Source of the DNA: Pseudomonadota bacterium
GTDB lineage: Bacteria; Pseudomonadota; Alphaproteobacteria; Rhizobiales; Xanthobacteraceae
Assembly: GCA_023422775.1 (NCBI GenBank)
Contig: JAFAGM010000084.1
Location: 1 to 64,000, forward strand
DNA length: 64,000 nt
Direction: 5' to 3'
Each line of letters opens with the position of its first letter. Within the stretch, counting starts at the first letter, position 1. The translations under genes were made by a program, and so were the position numbers. The notes beneath the pieces are model-generated. The model ran no database searches and was not told where the DNA came from. It saw only the letters and a program-made list of their open reading frames with translations. This document shows, one piece after another, positions 33,674-42,325 of the stretch.

Positions 33674-34999
33674 ATGGCCGACGATGCATTTGCCCTTTCG
33701 CCGATCTCAGCACGCGCCGCGTTGCCGAGCGAGGAAGACTATGCCGCGATCGCCGAAGCCTTCATGGAGACGTCGCGCGGCCGCTGGTTTCTGAACGAAT
33801 ACGCCAAGCGCAACCGCAACGCCGACACCCGCATGGTGCTCGACGCGGTGGCGCGGATCGAGCAAGGCCTCGCCGCGCAAAAGGAAGAGAGCCTTCAAAA
33901 GGAATCAAATCTCCAGCGGGAGGAGAATCTCCTTCAGGAGAGCCTGGCAGCGCACCAGCAGCAGGCCGCAGAGGCCACTGCCGCCGCAACCGCTGCGAGA
34001 GACAATCTGAACGATGCGCTCGCCGCCATGCGCGGCGCGGTCGAAGCGGCCCAGCAATCCGCTGCCGAAGCGCTCGACAACCTTGCGCTGGAAGCGCGCC
34101 TTGCGCCCGTGCGCAAGGGCGCGCGGGTGCTGCGGGAGATTGCCTGGCGCCTGCGCGAGATCGGCAATGACGGGCGCATCTGCGATCTGATCGATTCGCA
34201 GGTCGCCGTCATCGAAGCGGGCGCCGAACAGATCACTTCCAACGAGGCGAAGGCCGCTCTCGGGGCGGCGTTCGCTGCGCTCGAGGGGCGGCTGTCGGAA
34301 TTCGGCGGCGATGACCGGACGCCCTCGGCGGAGATCGAGGGCGCGACGCCCTCTTCGCCCGATTCAGAGGAACTGCCCGCGGAGACGAACGCGACGATCG
34401 CCGTACAGCAGGCTTCCGAAGCGCTCTACGGTTCGAAGGCTAGCCCCGCCGCGGCCGCGCCTGAGGAGACCCAGGCCGTACTTGTGGAAGCCGCGGAATC
34501 CCCGCCGGTGGCCGAATTCGCCGACAGTGTCGCCGAAGCGCAAGATGCGGATGCTCAAACTGCCGACGCCCATGACGAGGCCGATGACGAGGCCCTCCTC
34601 GACATGATCGCGATGGAAATGGGCGCGCCGGACCCGATCAGCGACGCGGAGATCGCCGCGGCCGCCGCCGAGCAGGCCGGCCTGCAAAGCCATTTGCGGA
34701 CCAACCTGGCGCAGCCTGCGCCGGTCGAGCCTGCACCGGTCCAACCTGCGATGGCGCCCGAACCGGCCGCCGTGCCGGCGCCGCCGATTCCGCAGGCGGT
34801 TCAACCGCCCCCGCCCCGCGCCGTCGAACCGCCGCCAGCGCCGGCACCTGAACCTCCCCCTGCGCCCCCGACGGGCGTGTCGCTCGGTTCGACCATCATC
34901 GCGAGCGGCATGTTGCGAAAGCCGGTCAATCCGGCGAACGACCCGCTGGCGCCGATCCGGCGCATGAGCCAGGCCGAGAAGATCGCGTTCTTCTCCTGA
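33674..34999 (+). CDS. Acidic coiled-coil protein, unknown function
   Basis: 441 residues. Order of parts: a conserved N-terminal helix pair (SEEDYAAIAEAFMETSRGRW, then NEYAKRNRNADTRMVLDAVARIE); a coiled coil (about 65-130); a second helical block (RKGARVLREIAWRLREIGND) around residues 140-170; a long acidic/Ala/Pro linker (about 210-400); and a short C-terminal motif DPLAPIRRMSQAEKIAFFS. The ends look conserved while the middle is low complexity. I recognise the type only from alphaproteobacteria and cannot assign a role; a scaffold or regulator is possible. ATG at 33674. Confidence 0.65.
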   Translation: MADDAFALSPISARAALPSEEDYAAIAEAFMETSRGRWFLNEYAKRNRNADTRMVLDAVARIEQGLAAQKEESLQKESNLQREENLLQESLAAHQQQAAEATAAATAARDNLNDALAAMRGAVEAAQQSAAEALDNLALEARLAPVRKGARVLREIAWRLREIGNDGRICDLIDSQVAVIEAGAEQITSNEAKAALGAAFAALEGRLSEFGGDDRTPSAEIEGATPSSPDSEELPAETNATIAVQQASEALYGSKASPAAAAPEETQAVLVEAAESPPVAEFADSVAEAQDADAQTADAHDEADDEALLDMIAMEMGAPDPISDAEIAAAAAEQAGLQSHLRTNLAQPAPVEPAPVQPAMAPEPAAVPAPPIPQAVQPPPPRAVEPPPAPAPEPPPAPPTGVSLGSTIIASGMLRKPVNPANDPLAPIRRMSQAEKIAFFS

Positions 35000-35157
35000 C
35001 CCATCTCGCCCGTCATGGCCGGGCTGTCCGGGCTTTACGGTGGCGGCAATCGATCCTCCTCGATCCCACGCGTGAGGGTGACAGAAATCACGTACAGCGC
35101 CACCGCCCGAACCTAACGTGCTCCGAAATCCCGCATCGGGATCTCAAGGAGCGCGCC

Positions 35158-36828
35158 ATGTCCCGTTTCAAGTCACGCATATGCGCCGGCCTGCTGGCCA
35201 GCCTGTTGGGCTTCGCTGCTGCCGGGGCAGCCTTCGCCGAAGCCCCGAACGCCGATATCCGCAACGGCATGCAGGTTCCGCCGCCGGCCGACCAGCGGGT
35301 CGCGCTGGTGATCGGCAATTCGAATTACCAGACCGCGCCAAAGCTCGCCAATCCCGGCAACGACGCGCAATCGGTGGCACAGCTTTTGAACACGGCCGGA
35401 TTCGAGGTGACGCAGGCGCTCGACCTGTCGCGCAGCGAGATGGTCAGGGCGGTGCAGGACTTCTCAGACAAGATCGCCACCCGCGGCCCCGGCGCGGTGG
35501 CGATGATCTACTACGCCGGCCACGGCGTGCAGCTTGCAGGCGAGAACTATCTGCTGCCGGTCGATGCGAAGATCGCCTCGCCGTCCGATCTCGACGGCAA
35601 CTCGCTGCGGCTGGTCGACGTGATGGGGACGCTGGAATCGATCCCGAGCCGGATGCGCATCGTCATACTCGATGCCTGCCGCAACAACCCGTTCCCCGAG
35701 ATCAACGACGCCGGACGCGGCCTCGCCATCGTCGATGCGCCGCGCGGCTCGATCGTCGGCTACTCGACCGCGCCAGGCATGGAAGCGCAGGATGGCGACG
35801 GCAAGCACAGCCCGTATACGTCAGCCTTCCTGAACTCTGCCCGCGTGCCGAACTTGCCGATCGAACAATTGTTCAAGCGCATCCGGCTCGAAGTGAACAA
35901 CCTGACCGACGGCCGGCAGACGCCGTGGGAAAGCTCGTCGCTGACCTCCGACTTCTATTTCTTCGGCGACACGGCGGTCGCAGCGACCCGCGCACCAGAT
36001 CGCAGCCCGATCGTCCAGACCGCGTCCAATCTGCCGTCGCGCTCGGTGCGTCAGGCATATGATTACGTGCTCTCGGAGGGCTCCCCCGAATACTACGAGG
36101 AGTTCATCCGCCTCTATCCGCACGATCCGCTGAGCGACCGCGTCCGCGTGCTGCTCGGCAATCTGCTGGTGGCAAGTGCGTGGCACAAGGCGGTGCAGGC
36201 GAACTCACCGGTCGTCTACAAGTCGTTCTACGACAATTACGGCAACAGCCCTTACGCCAAGTCCGCGTTGATCCTGCAGGCGAAGCCGAAAACGGTGCCG
36301 CTGATGCAATTCTCGCATCTTGCGAAGTCGCCGATGTACAAGCCGGCCAACATGGGTTTCTCGCCCAAGCTCGGCATCTCGAAGGACAATCTCGGCGCGC
36401 ACGCCAGTCTGCCGACGCCGTCGAAAATCATCACGCTGCCTGCCAAGGGAACCTCAATCAACCCGCTCAACGGCGGCAACAAGAACGGCGGCGCAGGCAA
36501 CGGTCCCTTCGGCAAGATTACGACCCTGCCCGGCAAGATCGCGACCGGCAACAGCGCGACCACCGGAAAGGTGACGACGTTCCCTGGCAGGATCAACACC
36601 AGGCCGACCACCATCGGCACCAACAAGGGCGGCGCAGGCAAGGTCACGACCTTCCCCGGCAAGATCAACGCCAAGGCGATGCGCGTCCAGAGCAGGCCGA
36701 TGGCCGCCCCGCGGCACTTCGGCGGCGGCCATTCCGGCCCGCGCTTCGCGACGCAGTCCCGGAGTTCGTTCGGCGGTGGTGGCGGCTTCGGTGGCGGAGG
36801 ATTTGGCGGCGGCAGCTTCAGGCGCTGA
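35158..36828 (+). CDS. Exported caspase-family (peptidase C14) protein with repeat tail
   Basis: 556 residues. Signal peptide 1-27 (AAFAEA). The caspase-fold domain (about 45-265) has the catalytic dyad H122 in YYAGHGVQ and C174 in LDACRNNPF, as in bacterial metacaspases/orthocaspases. A helical region follows, then a tail with repeated KITTLPGK, KVTTFPGR, KVTTFPGK units (about 455-505) and a glycine-rich end (GGGGFGGGG). Probably periplasmic or secreted. AAGGAG precedes the ATG. The active site looks intact; the target is unknown. Confidence 0.88.
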   Translation: MSRFKSRICAGLLASLLGFAAAGAAFAEAPNADIRNGMQVPPPADQRVALVIGNSNYQTAPKLANPGNDAQSVAQLLNTAGFEVTQALDLSRSEMVRAVQDFSDKIATRGPGAVAMIYYAGHGVQLAGENYLLPVDAKIASPSDLDGNSLRLVDVMGTLESIPSRMRIVILDACRNNPFPEINDAGRGLAIVDAPRGSIVGYSTAPGMEAQDGDGKHSPYTSAFLNSARVPNLPIEQLFKRIRLEVNNLTDGRQTPWESSSLTSDFYFFGDTAVAATRAPDRSPIVQTASNLPSRSVRQAYDYVLSEGSPEYYEEFIRLYPHDPLSDRVRVLLGNLLVASAWHKAVQANSPVVYKSFYDNYGNSPYAKSALILQAKPKTVPLMQFSHLAKSPMYKPANMGFSPKLGISKDNLGAHASLPTPSKIITLPAKGTSINPLNGGNKNGGAGNGPFGKITTLPGKIATGNSATTGKVTTFPGRINTRPTTIGTNKGGAGKVTTFPGKINAKAMRVQSRPMAAPRHFGGGHSGPRFATQSRSSFGGGGGFGGGGFGGGSFRR

Positions 36829-36851
36829 CGGCAGCGTTGAACGCAACAGGA

Positions 36852-36890
36852 ATCCGGGCAGAGCATCCCACGCCCTGCCCGGTTTCGTTT
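36852..36890 (+). terminator. Rho-independent terminator after the caspase gene
   Basis: CCGGGCAG / CTGCCCGG (36854-36861 and 36875-36882) with a 13-base loop that can pair further, followed by TTTCGTTT. It lies 25 bases after the caspase stop and before the convergent dehydratase stop. Confidence 0.8.
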
Positions 36891-36902
36891 GAGACAGCTT
36901 GA

Positions 36903-37892
36903 TCAGGCGACGAGTTTGGCGAACAGGTCGGCGTCGACATTGCCGCCGGACAGAACGATGACGACGTTCCTGCCCTGGGCGTCGATCCGGCCGGCCAGCA
37001 GGGCAGCGAGACCGACCGCGCCGCCGGGTTCGACCACCAGCTTCAATTCCCGATAGGCATAGGCCACCGCCGCGCCGACTTCCTCGTCGGAGGCCGTCAC
37101 ACCGTTGGCCAGCAGCTTGCTGTTGATCGAAAACGTCATCTCGCCGGGCATCGCCGCCATCAGCGCGTCGCAGATGGTGCGGCCGGCGGCGTGATGGGCC
37201 TCGCGATGGCCGGCGCGCAGCGACAGGCTGTGGTCGTCGTAGTCCTTCGGCTCGGCGACGATGACCTGGGCCTGCGGAAACTTCGCCTTCACCGCAGTTG
37301 CAACGCCAGCGATCAGGCCGCCACCGGATGCCGGCGCCACGACGATATCAGGCGCAAGCCCGAGCGCCGTCATGTCCTCGGCGATCTCGCGGCCCACGGT
37401 GCCCTGGCCTGCGATCACGAACGGATCGTCATAGGGCCGCACCAGCGTCGCGCCGCGCTTGCCGGCGATGCCGTTGGCGATGGCCTCGCGGTCTTCCTTG
37501 TCGCGGTCGTAGAGCACCACCTCGGCGCCATAGGCCCTGGTGCGCTCCCGCTTGGTCAGGGGCGAGTCCGCCGGCATCACGATGGTCGCCTGCATATCCA
37601 GGATCTTCGCCGCCGCCGCGACGCCCTGGGCGTGGTTGCCGGAGGAGAATGCGACCACGCCGCCGCTGCGCTTGTCCTGCGGGATCGACGACAGCTTGTT
37701 GAAGGCGCCGCGGAACTTGAACGATCCGGTCCGCTGCAGCATTTCGGGCTTGAGGAAGACCTTGGTCCCGACGCGCTCGTTGAGAACGGGGAACGACAGC
37801 AGCGGCGTCCGCACCGCGAATGGCGCAACCACCTGCGCCGCCGCATCGATGTCCGCAGCGCCGACCGCTGCAATTGGGGCTTTCTCGGTCAT
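36903..37892 (-). CDS. Threonine/serine dehydratase family (PLP fold type II)
   Basis: 329 residues. PLP lysine K59 in GSFKFRGAFNKL, phosphate-binding and substrate loop SSGNHAQG, and the glycine loop PASGGGLIAG are all present. No C-terminal ACT regulatory domain, so it is the catabolic/short type (TdcB, serine racemase, hydroxyaspartate dehydratase or EutB-like); substrate not decided by sequence. It lies 42 bases before the glycosyltransferase stop and is a separate unit. Confidence 0.88.
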   Translation of the reverse strand: MTEKAPIAAVGAADIDAAAQVVAPFAVRTPLLSFPVLNERVGTKVFLKPEMLQRTGSFKFRGAFNKLSSIPQDKRSGGVVAFSSGNHAQGVAAAAKILDMQATIVMPADSPLTKRERTRAYGAEVVLYDRDKEDREAIANGIAGKRGATLVRPYDDPFVIAGQGTVGREIAEDMTALGLAPDIVVAPASGGGLIAGVATAVKAKFPQAQVIVAEPKDYDDHSLSLRAGHREAHHAAGRTICDALMAAMPGEMTFSINSKLLANGVTASDEEVGAAVAYAYRELKLVVEPGGAVGLAALLAGRIDAQGRNVVIVLSGGNVDADLFAKLVA

Positions 37893-37934
37893 GCGCGTTT
37901 GTAACGCGCCGCCGGAGGCCCGGGCAATACAGAT

Positions 37935-39014
37935 TCAGGTGATTTTCAGGTGATGTCCGGCGGCGAAATGCGGGTCTTCGGCCACAAACCCGGCAGCCTC
38001 GCCTTCCGGCTGCACAGGCCGAACATTCAGGGCTTGGTCGACGAAGACCCGTGCCGAAGCCTGCCAGGTATGGGCGGCGGCGAACTGGACGCAGGATTCG
38101 GGCGAAATCCGCAGGGCCTCGCGGCACGCCGTTCGCAGATCCTCGTTCAGGACGCCAACCGGCGCCGTACCGATCACGTCGCGGGGGCCCGCGACCGGAA
38201 ATGCGGCAACCGGCAGGCCGCTGGCAAGCGCCTCGAGCAGCACGAGGCCAAAGGTGTCGGTCTTGCTCGGGAATACGAAGATGTCCGCCGCCGCATAGAT
38301 CGCCGCCAGTTCCTCGCCATGCCGCGCGCCCAGAAACACGGCATCCGGAAACCGCCGCTCCAGCGCCGCGCGTGCCGGGCCGTCGCCGACGACGAGCTTG
38401 GTGCCGGGCAGATCGAGTTCGAGGAAGGCTTCGAGATTCTTTTCGACCGCGACGCGGCCGACGCTGAGGAAGACCGGCTTCGGCAGGCAAAGATCGGTCG
38501 CGCGCGGATGAAACAGCGTGGTATCGACCCCGCGCGAGCACAGCACCACGTTGCGAAAGCCGCGGGCCCGCAATTCCGCCGCCAGCGCCGGCGTTGCCGC
38601 CATCACCGCCTGGCTCGGTTTGTGGAACCAGCGCAGCACACCCCACACCCAGCTTTCCGGGATCCGCGAACGCGCCGAGACATATTCGGGAAAGCGGGTG
38701 TGGAAACTCGTGGTGAACGGCAGCCCGCGCTTGCGGCAATAACGCCGCACCATCAAGCCGATCGGACCTTCGGTCGCGATATGGATGCCGTCGGGCCTGG
38801 CGGCTTCGATCAGGCGGGCGATTTTCGCTGGACCAGGCAAAGCGAGGCGCAGGTCCGGATAGCTCGGCATCGCAAAGGTGCGGAACGATTGCGGCGTCAG
38901 GAAGCTGATGTCGACGCCAAAGCCCCTTGCCGCTTCCGCCATCATCGTCAACGTGCGTACCACCCCGTTGACCTGGGGATGCCACGCATCGGTTGCGACG
39001 AGGATGCGCGTCAT
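37935..39014 (-). CDS. Family 4 glycosyltransferase (MgtA/PimB-like)
   Basis: 359 residues, GT-B fold. N-terminal ATDAWHPQVNGVVRTL and the C-terminal E-x7-E region SKTDTFGLVLLEAL are typical of GDP-mannose- or UDP-sugar-dependent transferases making glycolipids. The ATG at 39014 overlaps the TGA of the upstream phosphoesterase gene (ATGA), so the two are translationally coupled and probably act in one pathway, plausibly glycolipid synthesis at the inner membrane (inference). Confidence 0.88.
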   Translation of the reverse strand: MTRILVATDAWHPQVNGVVRTLTMMAEAARGFGVDISFLTPQSFRTFAMPSYPDLRLALPGPAKIARLIEAARPDGIHIATEGPIGLMVRRYCRKRGLPFTTSFHTRFPEYVSARSRIPESWVWGVLRWFHKPSQAVMAATPALAAELRARGFRNVVLCSRGVDTTLFHPRATDLCLPKPVFLSVGRVAVEKNLEAFLELDLPGTKLVVGDGPARAALERRFPDAVFLGARHGEELAAIYAAADIFVFPSKTDTFGLVLLEALASGLPVAAFPVAGPRDVIGTAPVGVLNEDLRTACREALRISPESCVQFAAAHTWQASARVFVDQALNVRPVQPEGEAAGFVAEDPHFAAGHHLKIT

Positions 39015-39823
39015 GCGGCACGCGCCGCAACCCGGGGCGCCGGCAAGGCCCTGCGCAGCGGATTGGCCCAGGTGATGATCTCGAAGCGGCCATCCTCGTG
39101 CTCGACCAGCGCGGTGCAGCTTTCGACCCAGTCGCCGCAATTCATGTAGCGGATGCCGTGCTCGTCGCGGATGGTGGCGTAGTGGATGTGGCCGCAGATC
39201 ACGCCGTCGGCGCCGTGCCGCCTCGCCTCGCCGGCCAGCGTCTTTTCGAACGCGCCGATGTAGTTCACGGCGTTCTTGACCTTCTGCTTCGCCCATTGCG
39301 ACAGCGACCAGTACGGCACGCCGAACATGCGGCGGAAGAAGTTGACCAGGCGGTTCATCTGGATCGCGAAGTCGTAGGCCTTGTCGCCGAGATGGGCGAG
39401 CCAGCGCGCGTTCTGCACCACCAGATCGAAGATGTCGCCGTGAATGACGAGATAGCGCTTGCCGTCGACCCCTTCGTGGATGGTGTTTTCCACCACGTCG
39501 ATGCCGCCGAAATGGGTGCCGTAATAGTTGCGCAGGAATTCGTCGTGATTGCCCGGCACGTAAATGACCTTGGCGCCCTTGCGCGCCTTGCGCAGCATCT
39601 TCTGCACGAAGTCGTTGTGCGATTGCGGCCAGTACCAGCTCGACTTCAGCGCCCAGCCATCGACGATGTCGCCGACCAGGTAGATCGTGTCGGCGTCGTG
39701 GGTCCTGAGGAAGTCCAGCAACTGCTCGGCTTGCGAGCCGCGGGCTCCGAGATGCACGTCGGAGATGAATAAGGTGCGAAAGCGCCGCTCCGGGCTTTCT
39801 TCGCTCAGGGAGTCACTACCCAT
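39011..39823 (-). CDS. LpxH-like metallophosphoesterase
   Basis: 270 residues. Metal-binding motifs DVHLG (22-26), GDIVDG (51-56), GNHDE and GHIH are in order, as in UDP-2,3-diacylglucosamine diphosphatase LpxH. In alphaproteobacteria the lipid A step is normally done by the unrelated LpxI, so this paralogue, coupled to a glycosyltransferase, may act on another phosphorylated lipid. ATG at 39823 with AGGTGG upstream; the longer frame to 39895 is not conserved. Confidence 0.85.
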   Translation of the reverse strand: MGSDSLSEESPERRFRTLFISDVHLGARGSQAEQLLDFLRTHDADTIYLVGDIVDGWALKSSWYWPQSHNDFVQKMLRKARKGAKVIYVPGNHDEFLRNYYGTHFGGIDVVENTIHEGVDGKRYLVIHGDIFDLVVQNARWLAHLGDKAYDFAIQMNRLVNFFRRMFGVPYWSLSQWAKQKVKNAVNYIGAFEKTLAGEARRHGADGVICGHIHYATIRDEHGIRYMNCGDWVESCTALVEHEDGRFEIITWANPLRRALPAPRVAARAA

Positions 39824-40145
39824 ACCCGTCCACCTGACAGATTTATGTGACAGGGCAATGACTGGCGGCGCGACCGATAGCCCCGTGAGAATCAATGCCG
39901 CGCCCTTGGCTTTGCGGATAACAGCGACGTGCGACAGCCAAGCGACATGGCAGCGGCAACATCGCAGCAGCGCCCCGGGAGGACATCACGGCCGTTAACC
40001 ACAGGCCCCGATGGTTGGGGAAGACAACCGGCCGTGCCGCTCCATTGGCGGGGCATGGCGGTCAGGCCCCGGGGGACCGGGCCGCCGGATTGGTGGACCG
40101 AGGCATCGGTGCTAGGTTCCGGGCAGTCGGCGGCCGGAGCCTTTC
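39824..40145. other. 322-base divergent intergenic region
   Basis: Separates the LpxH-like and ankyrin genes and must contain both promoters. GC-rich, with a TGACAG direct repeat near 39833-39853. No hairpin-T-run or operator-like palindrome stood out. Confidence 0.5.
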
Positions 40146-40847
40146 GTGCCCATGTATTTCTTCGTTGCGTATTTCTTCGTTGCGTTGTTCCTCGCGGTCC
40201 TGGCCGCCCCACCCGCATCCGCCCAGATGGCGCCCACCGAAGCTGAACTGCACGCCTATGACGGGCTGCATGCCGCGGCCGCCCGCGGCGACGTCGCCGA
40301 TATCGAAAAGCGGATCGCCGCAGGCGAGAACAAGGAAGCGGTCGACAGCCGCCATCGCACGCCGCTGCACGTCGCCGCCTTCCACAGGAAGTACGACGCC
40401 GCCCGCGCCCTGATCCGGCTGGGCGCCGATCCGAACAAGCTTGAAATCGATCGCTACGACATCATTACCATTGCATCGGTCGCCAATGACGTGCCGATGC
40501 TCAGGATAGCGCTCGAAGGCGGCGGCAATCCGAAAGCCGTCACCAGCCGCTACGACGGCACGGCACTGATCGCGGCAGCCCATCTCGGTCACGCCGAGAT
40601 CGTGCGCATACTGATCGCCGCCGGCGCGCCGCTCGATCACGTCAACAATCTGAAATGGACCGCGCTGATCGAATCGATCGTGCTTGGCGATGGGGGCAAG
40701 AACCATACCGAGACGTTGCGCGCGCTGGTCGAGGCCGGCGCCAACGTCAACATTCCCGACGCGAACGGAGCGACGCCACTCAGGCTCGCAAGGGATCGCG
40801 GCTATCGGGAGATGGTTGCCATCCTGGAAAAGGCCGGGGCGAAGTGA
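40146..40847 (+). CDS. Exported ankyrin-repeat protein
   Basis: 233 residues. The signal peptide (about 1-27, cleavage after ASA) is followed by five or six ankyrin repeats (GLHAAAARGDVADIEKRIAA, TPLHVAAFHRKYDAARALIR, TALIAAAHLGHAEIVRIL, TETLRALVEAGANVN). Periplasmic protein-protein interaction is likely. GTG at 40146 is favoured because GGAG lies 6 bases upstream; ATG at 40152 is the alternative. The signal peptide contains a perfect tandem duplication YFFVA-YFFVA (see repeat). Confidence 0.85.
   Translation: MPMYFFVAYFFVALFLAVLAAPPASAQMAPTEAELHAYDGLHAAAARGDVADIEKRIAAGENKEAVDSRHRTPLHVAAFHRKYDAARALIRLGADPNKLEIDRYDIITIASVANDVPMLRIALEGGGNPKAVTSRYDGTALIAAAHLGHAEIVRILIAAGAPLDHVNNLKWTALIESIVLGDGGKNHTETLRALVEAGANVNIPDANGATPLRLARDRGYREMVAILEKAGAK
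40154..40183 (+). repeat. 15-bp tandem duplication in a signal peptide
   Basis: GTATTTCTTCGTTGC occurs twice back to back (40154-40168, 40169-40183), encoding YFFVA twice in the hydrophobic core of the ankyrin protein's signal peptide. In-frame slippage could lengthen or shorten the signal. Confidence 0.9.
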
Positions 40848-40876
40848 CGGCCGCCGCCGGGGATTTAAGCAGCAGC

Positions 40877-41677
40877 CTAATAGAACCGATGAAAATGATG
40901 GACCGGCCCGTGGCCGCGGCCGACGCCGAAGCGATCCGCCGCTGCGATCGCGGCGCTGATCCAGGCCTTGGCGCCGCGAACCGCGGTCTCCATGTCCTCG
41001 CCCTTTGCAAGGCCTGCGGCAATCGCCGATGACAGCGAGCAGCCGGTGCCGTGGGTGTTCCTGGTCGCGATGCGCGGCGCGGCGCGCGTGATCGTGCCGT
41101 TCGCTCCGACCAGATAGTCGATGCTCTCGGTGCCCTCGCCGTGACCGCCCTTGATCAGCACCGCCTTGCAGCCGAGGCCAAGCAGCCGCCGGCCCTGCTT
41201 TTCGACCGCGGCTTCGTCCTGCGCGACCGGCTCGTCGAGCAAGGCAGCAGCTTCCGGCAGGTTGGGCGTGATGACCGAGGCCATCGGAATGAGTTTCTTG
41301 CGCAGCGCATCGACCGCTTCCGGCGCGAGCAGCCGATCGCCCGAGGTGGCGACCATCACGGGATCGAGCACGACGTGCTTCGGCGACCACCGCGCAAGCC
41401 CTTCGACGATGGCATCGATGACGGGCGGATGCGCCACCATGCCGATCTTGACCGCACCGACCTCGAGATCGGAAAACACCGCGTCGATCTGCGCCGTGAC
41501 GAATTCCGCCGGCACCTGGTGGATGCCGCTGACGCCTGACGTGTTCTGCGCCGTCAGCGCCGTAATCACGGAAGCGCCGTAGACGCCGAGGGCTGCGAAC
41601 GTCTTGAGGTCGGCCTGGATGCCGGCTCCCCCGGAGGAATCGGAGCCGGCGATGGTCAGCGCGATCGGCGTGGTCAT
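40877..41677 (-). CDS. thiD: Hydroxymethylpyrimidine (phosphate) kinase ThiD
   Basis: 266 residues. Phosphorylates HMP and HMP-P in thiamine diphosphate synthesis. Ribokinase-type motifs: TIAGSDSSGGAGIQADLKTF at the start, VLDPVMVATSGDRLL, ITPNLPEA, LIKGGHG and the anion hole THGTGCSLSSAIAAGLA. The ATG at 41677 is the family start; the upstream frame to 41746 is unconserved. No other thi gene in the window. Confidence 0.95.
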   Translation of the reverse strand: MTTPIALTIAGSDSSGGAGIQADLKTFAALGVYGASVITALTAQNTSGVSGIHQVPAEFVTAQIDAVFSDLEVGAVKIGMVAHPPVIDAIVEGLARWSPKHVVLDPVMVATSGDRLLAPEAVDALRKKLIPMASVITPNLPEAAALLDEPVAQDEAAVEKQGRRLLGLGCKAVLIKGGHGEGTESIDYLVGANGTITRAAPRIATRNTHGTGCSLSSAIAAGLAKGEDMETAVRGAKAWISAAIAAADRFGVGRGHGPVHHFHRFY

Positions 41678-41809
41678 CAAAAGTCCCGTGAAAATGCGAT
41701 GTTGAGGGCCTCGGTTTGTCCTAGCGCGTGGCGCCATTCGCGACAAGTTGGCTTGCCCTGCCCCGCGGTTTTTGGCCTATTGTGTCCCAGATTTTCGGAG
41801 ACAACAGCG

Positions 41810-42055
41810 ATGGTTCCCTTCTTCGTCCAGTTCAAATGCAAGCTCGGCCAATCCTATGCCGTCGCCAATGCGCTCGCGGAAGCCGAGATCGCCTCGGAGA
41901 TCTATTCCACCGCCGGCGACTACGATTTGCTGGTCAAATTCTACGTCGACAACGACACTGACATCGGCCATTTCGTCAACGAGAAGGTGCAGGTCATTCC
42001 GGGCATTCAGGACACCCACACCATCATCACCTTCAAGGCGTTCGGCACGGGCTAG
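41810..42055 (+). CDS. Stand-alone Lrp/AsnC ligand-binding (RAM) domain protein
   Basis: 81 residues, only the RAM domain of Lrp-type regulators: VPFFVQFKCKLGQSYAVANA, STAGDYDLLVKFYV, VIPGIQDTHTIITFKAF. No DNA-binding helix-turn-helix. Such proteins bind amino acids and oligomerise, and may modulate full-length Lrp partners. GGAG lies 9 bases before the ATG at 41810. Divergent from thiD. Confidence 0.88.
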   Translation: MVPFFVQFKCKLGQSYAVANALAEAEIASEIYSTAGDYDLLVKFYVDNDTDIGHFVNEKVQVIPGIQDTHTIITFKAFGTG

Positions 42056-42325
42056 AACGCCGGCGCACACGGCCGCGCGCTCTATAGCGCTCAACCGCAG
42101 GTTGGAGAAACGCCTGGCCGCCTGTGCGAAACGGGGAGCGGTTACGCCCCGCGGCGCAGCAAATCCATCGGTCCCCGGCAAGGAAAGTTGGCGCTGCGAC
42201 CAATGGCATGCTTTTGCCATAACTGCATCATGCTACCGCCTTGATATTTTTGATTCGTAGGTGATTGTCAATCGGAGGCTCCGCGGCGGGAGGTTTCCGA
42301 GGGGGAAACAGTCGCGAGTACCACC

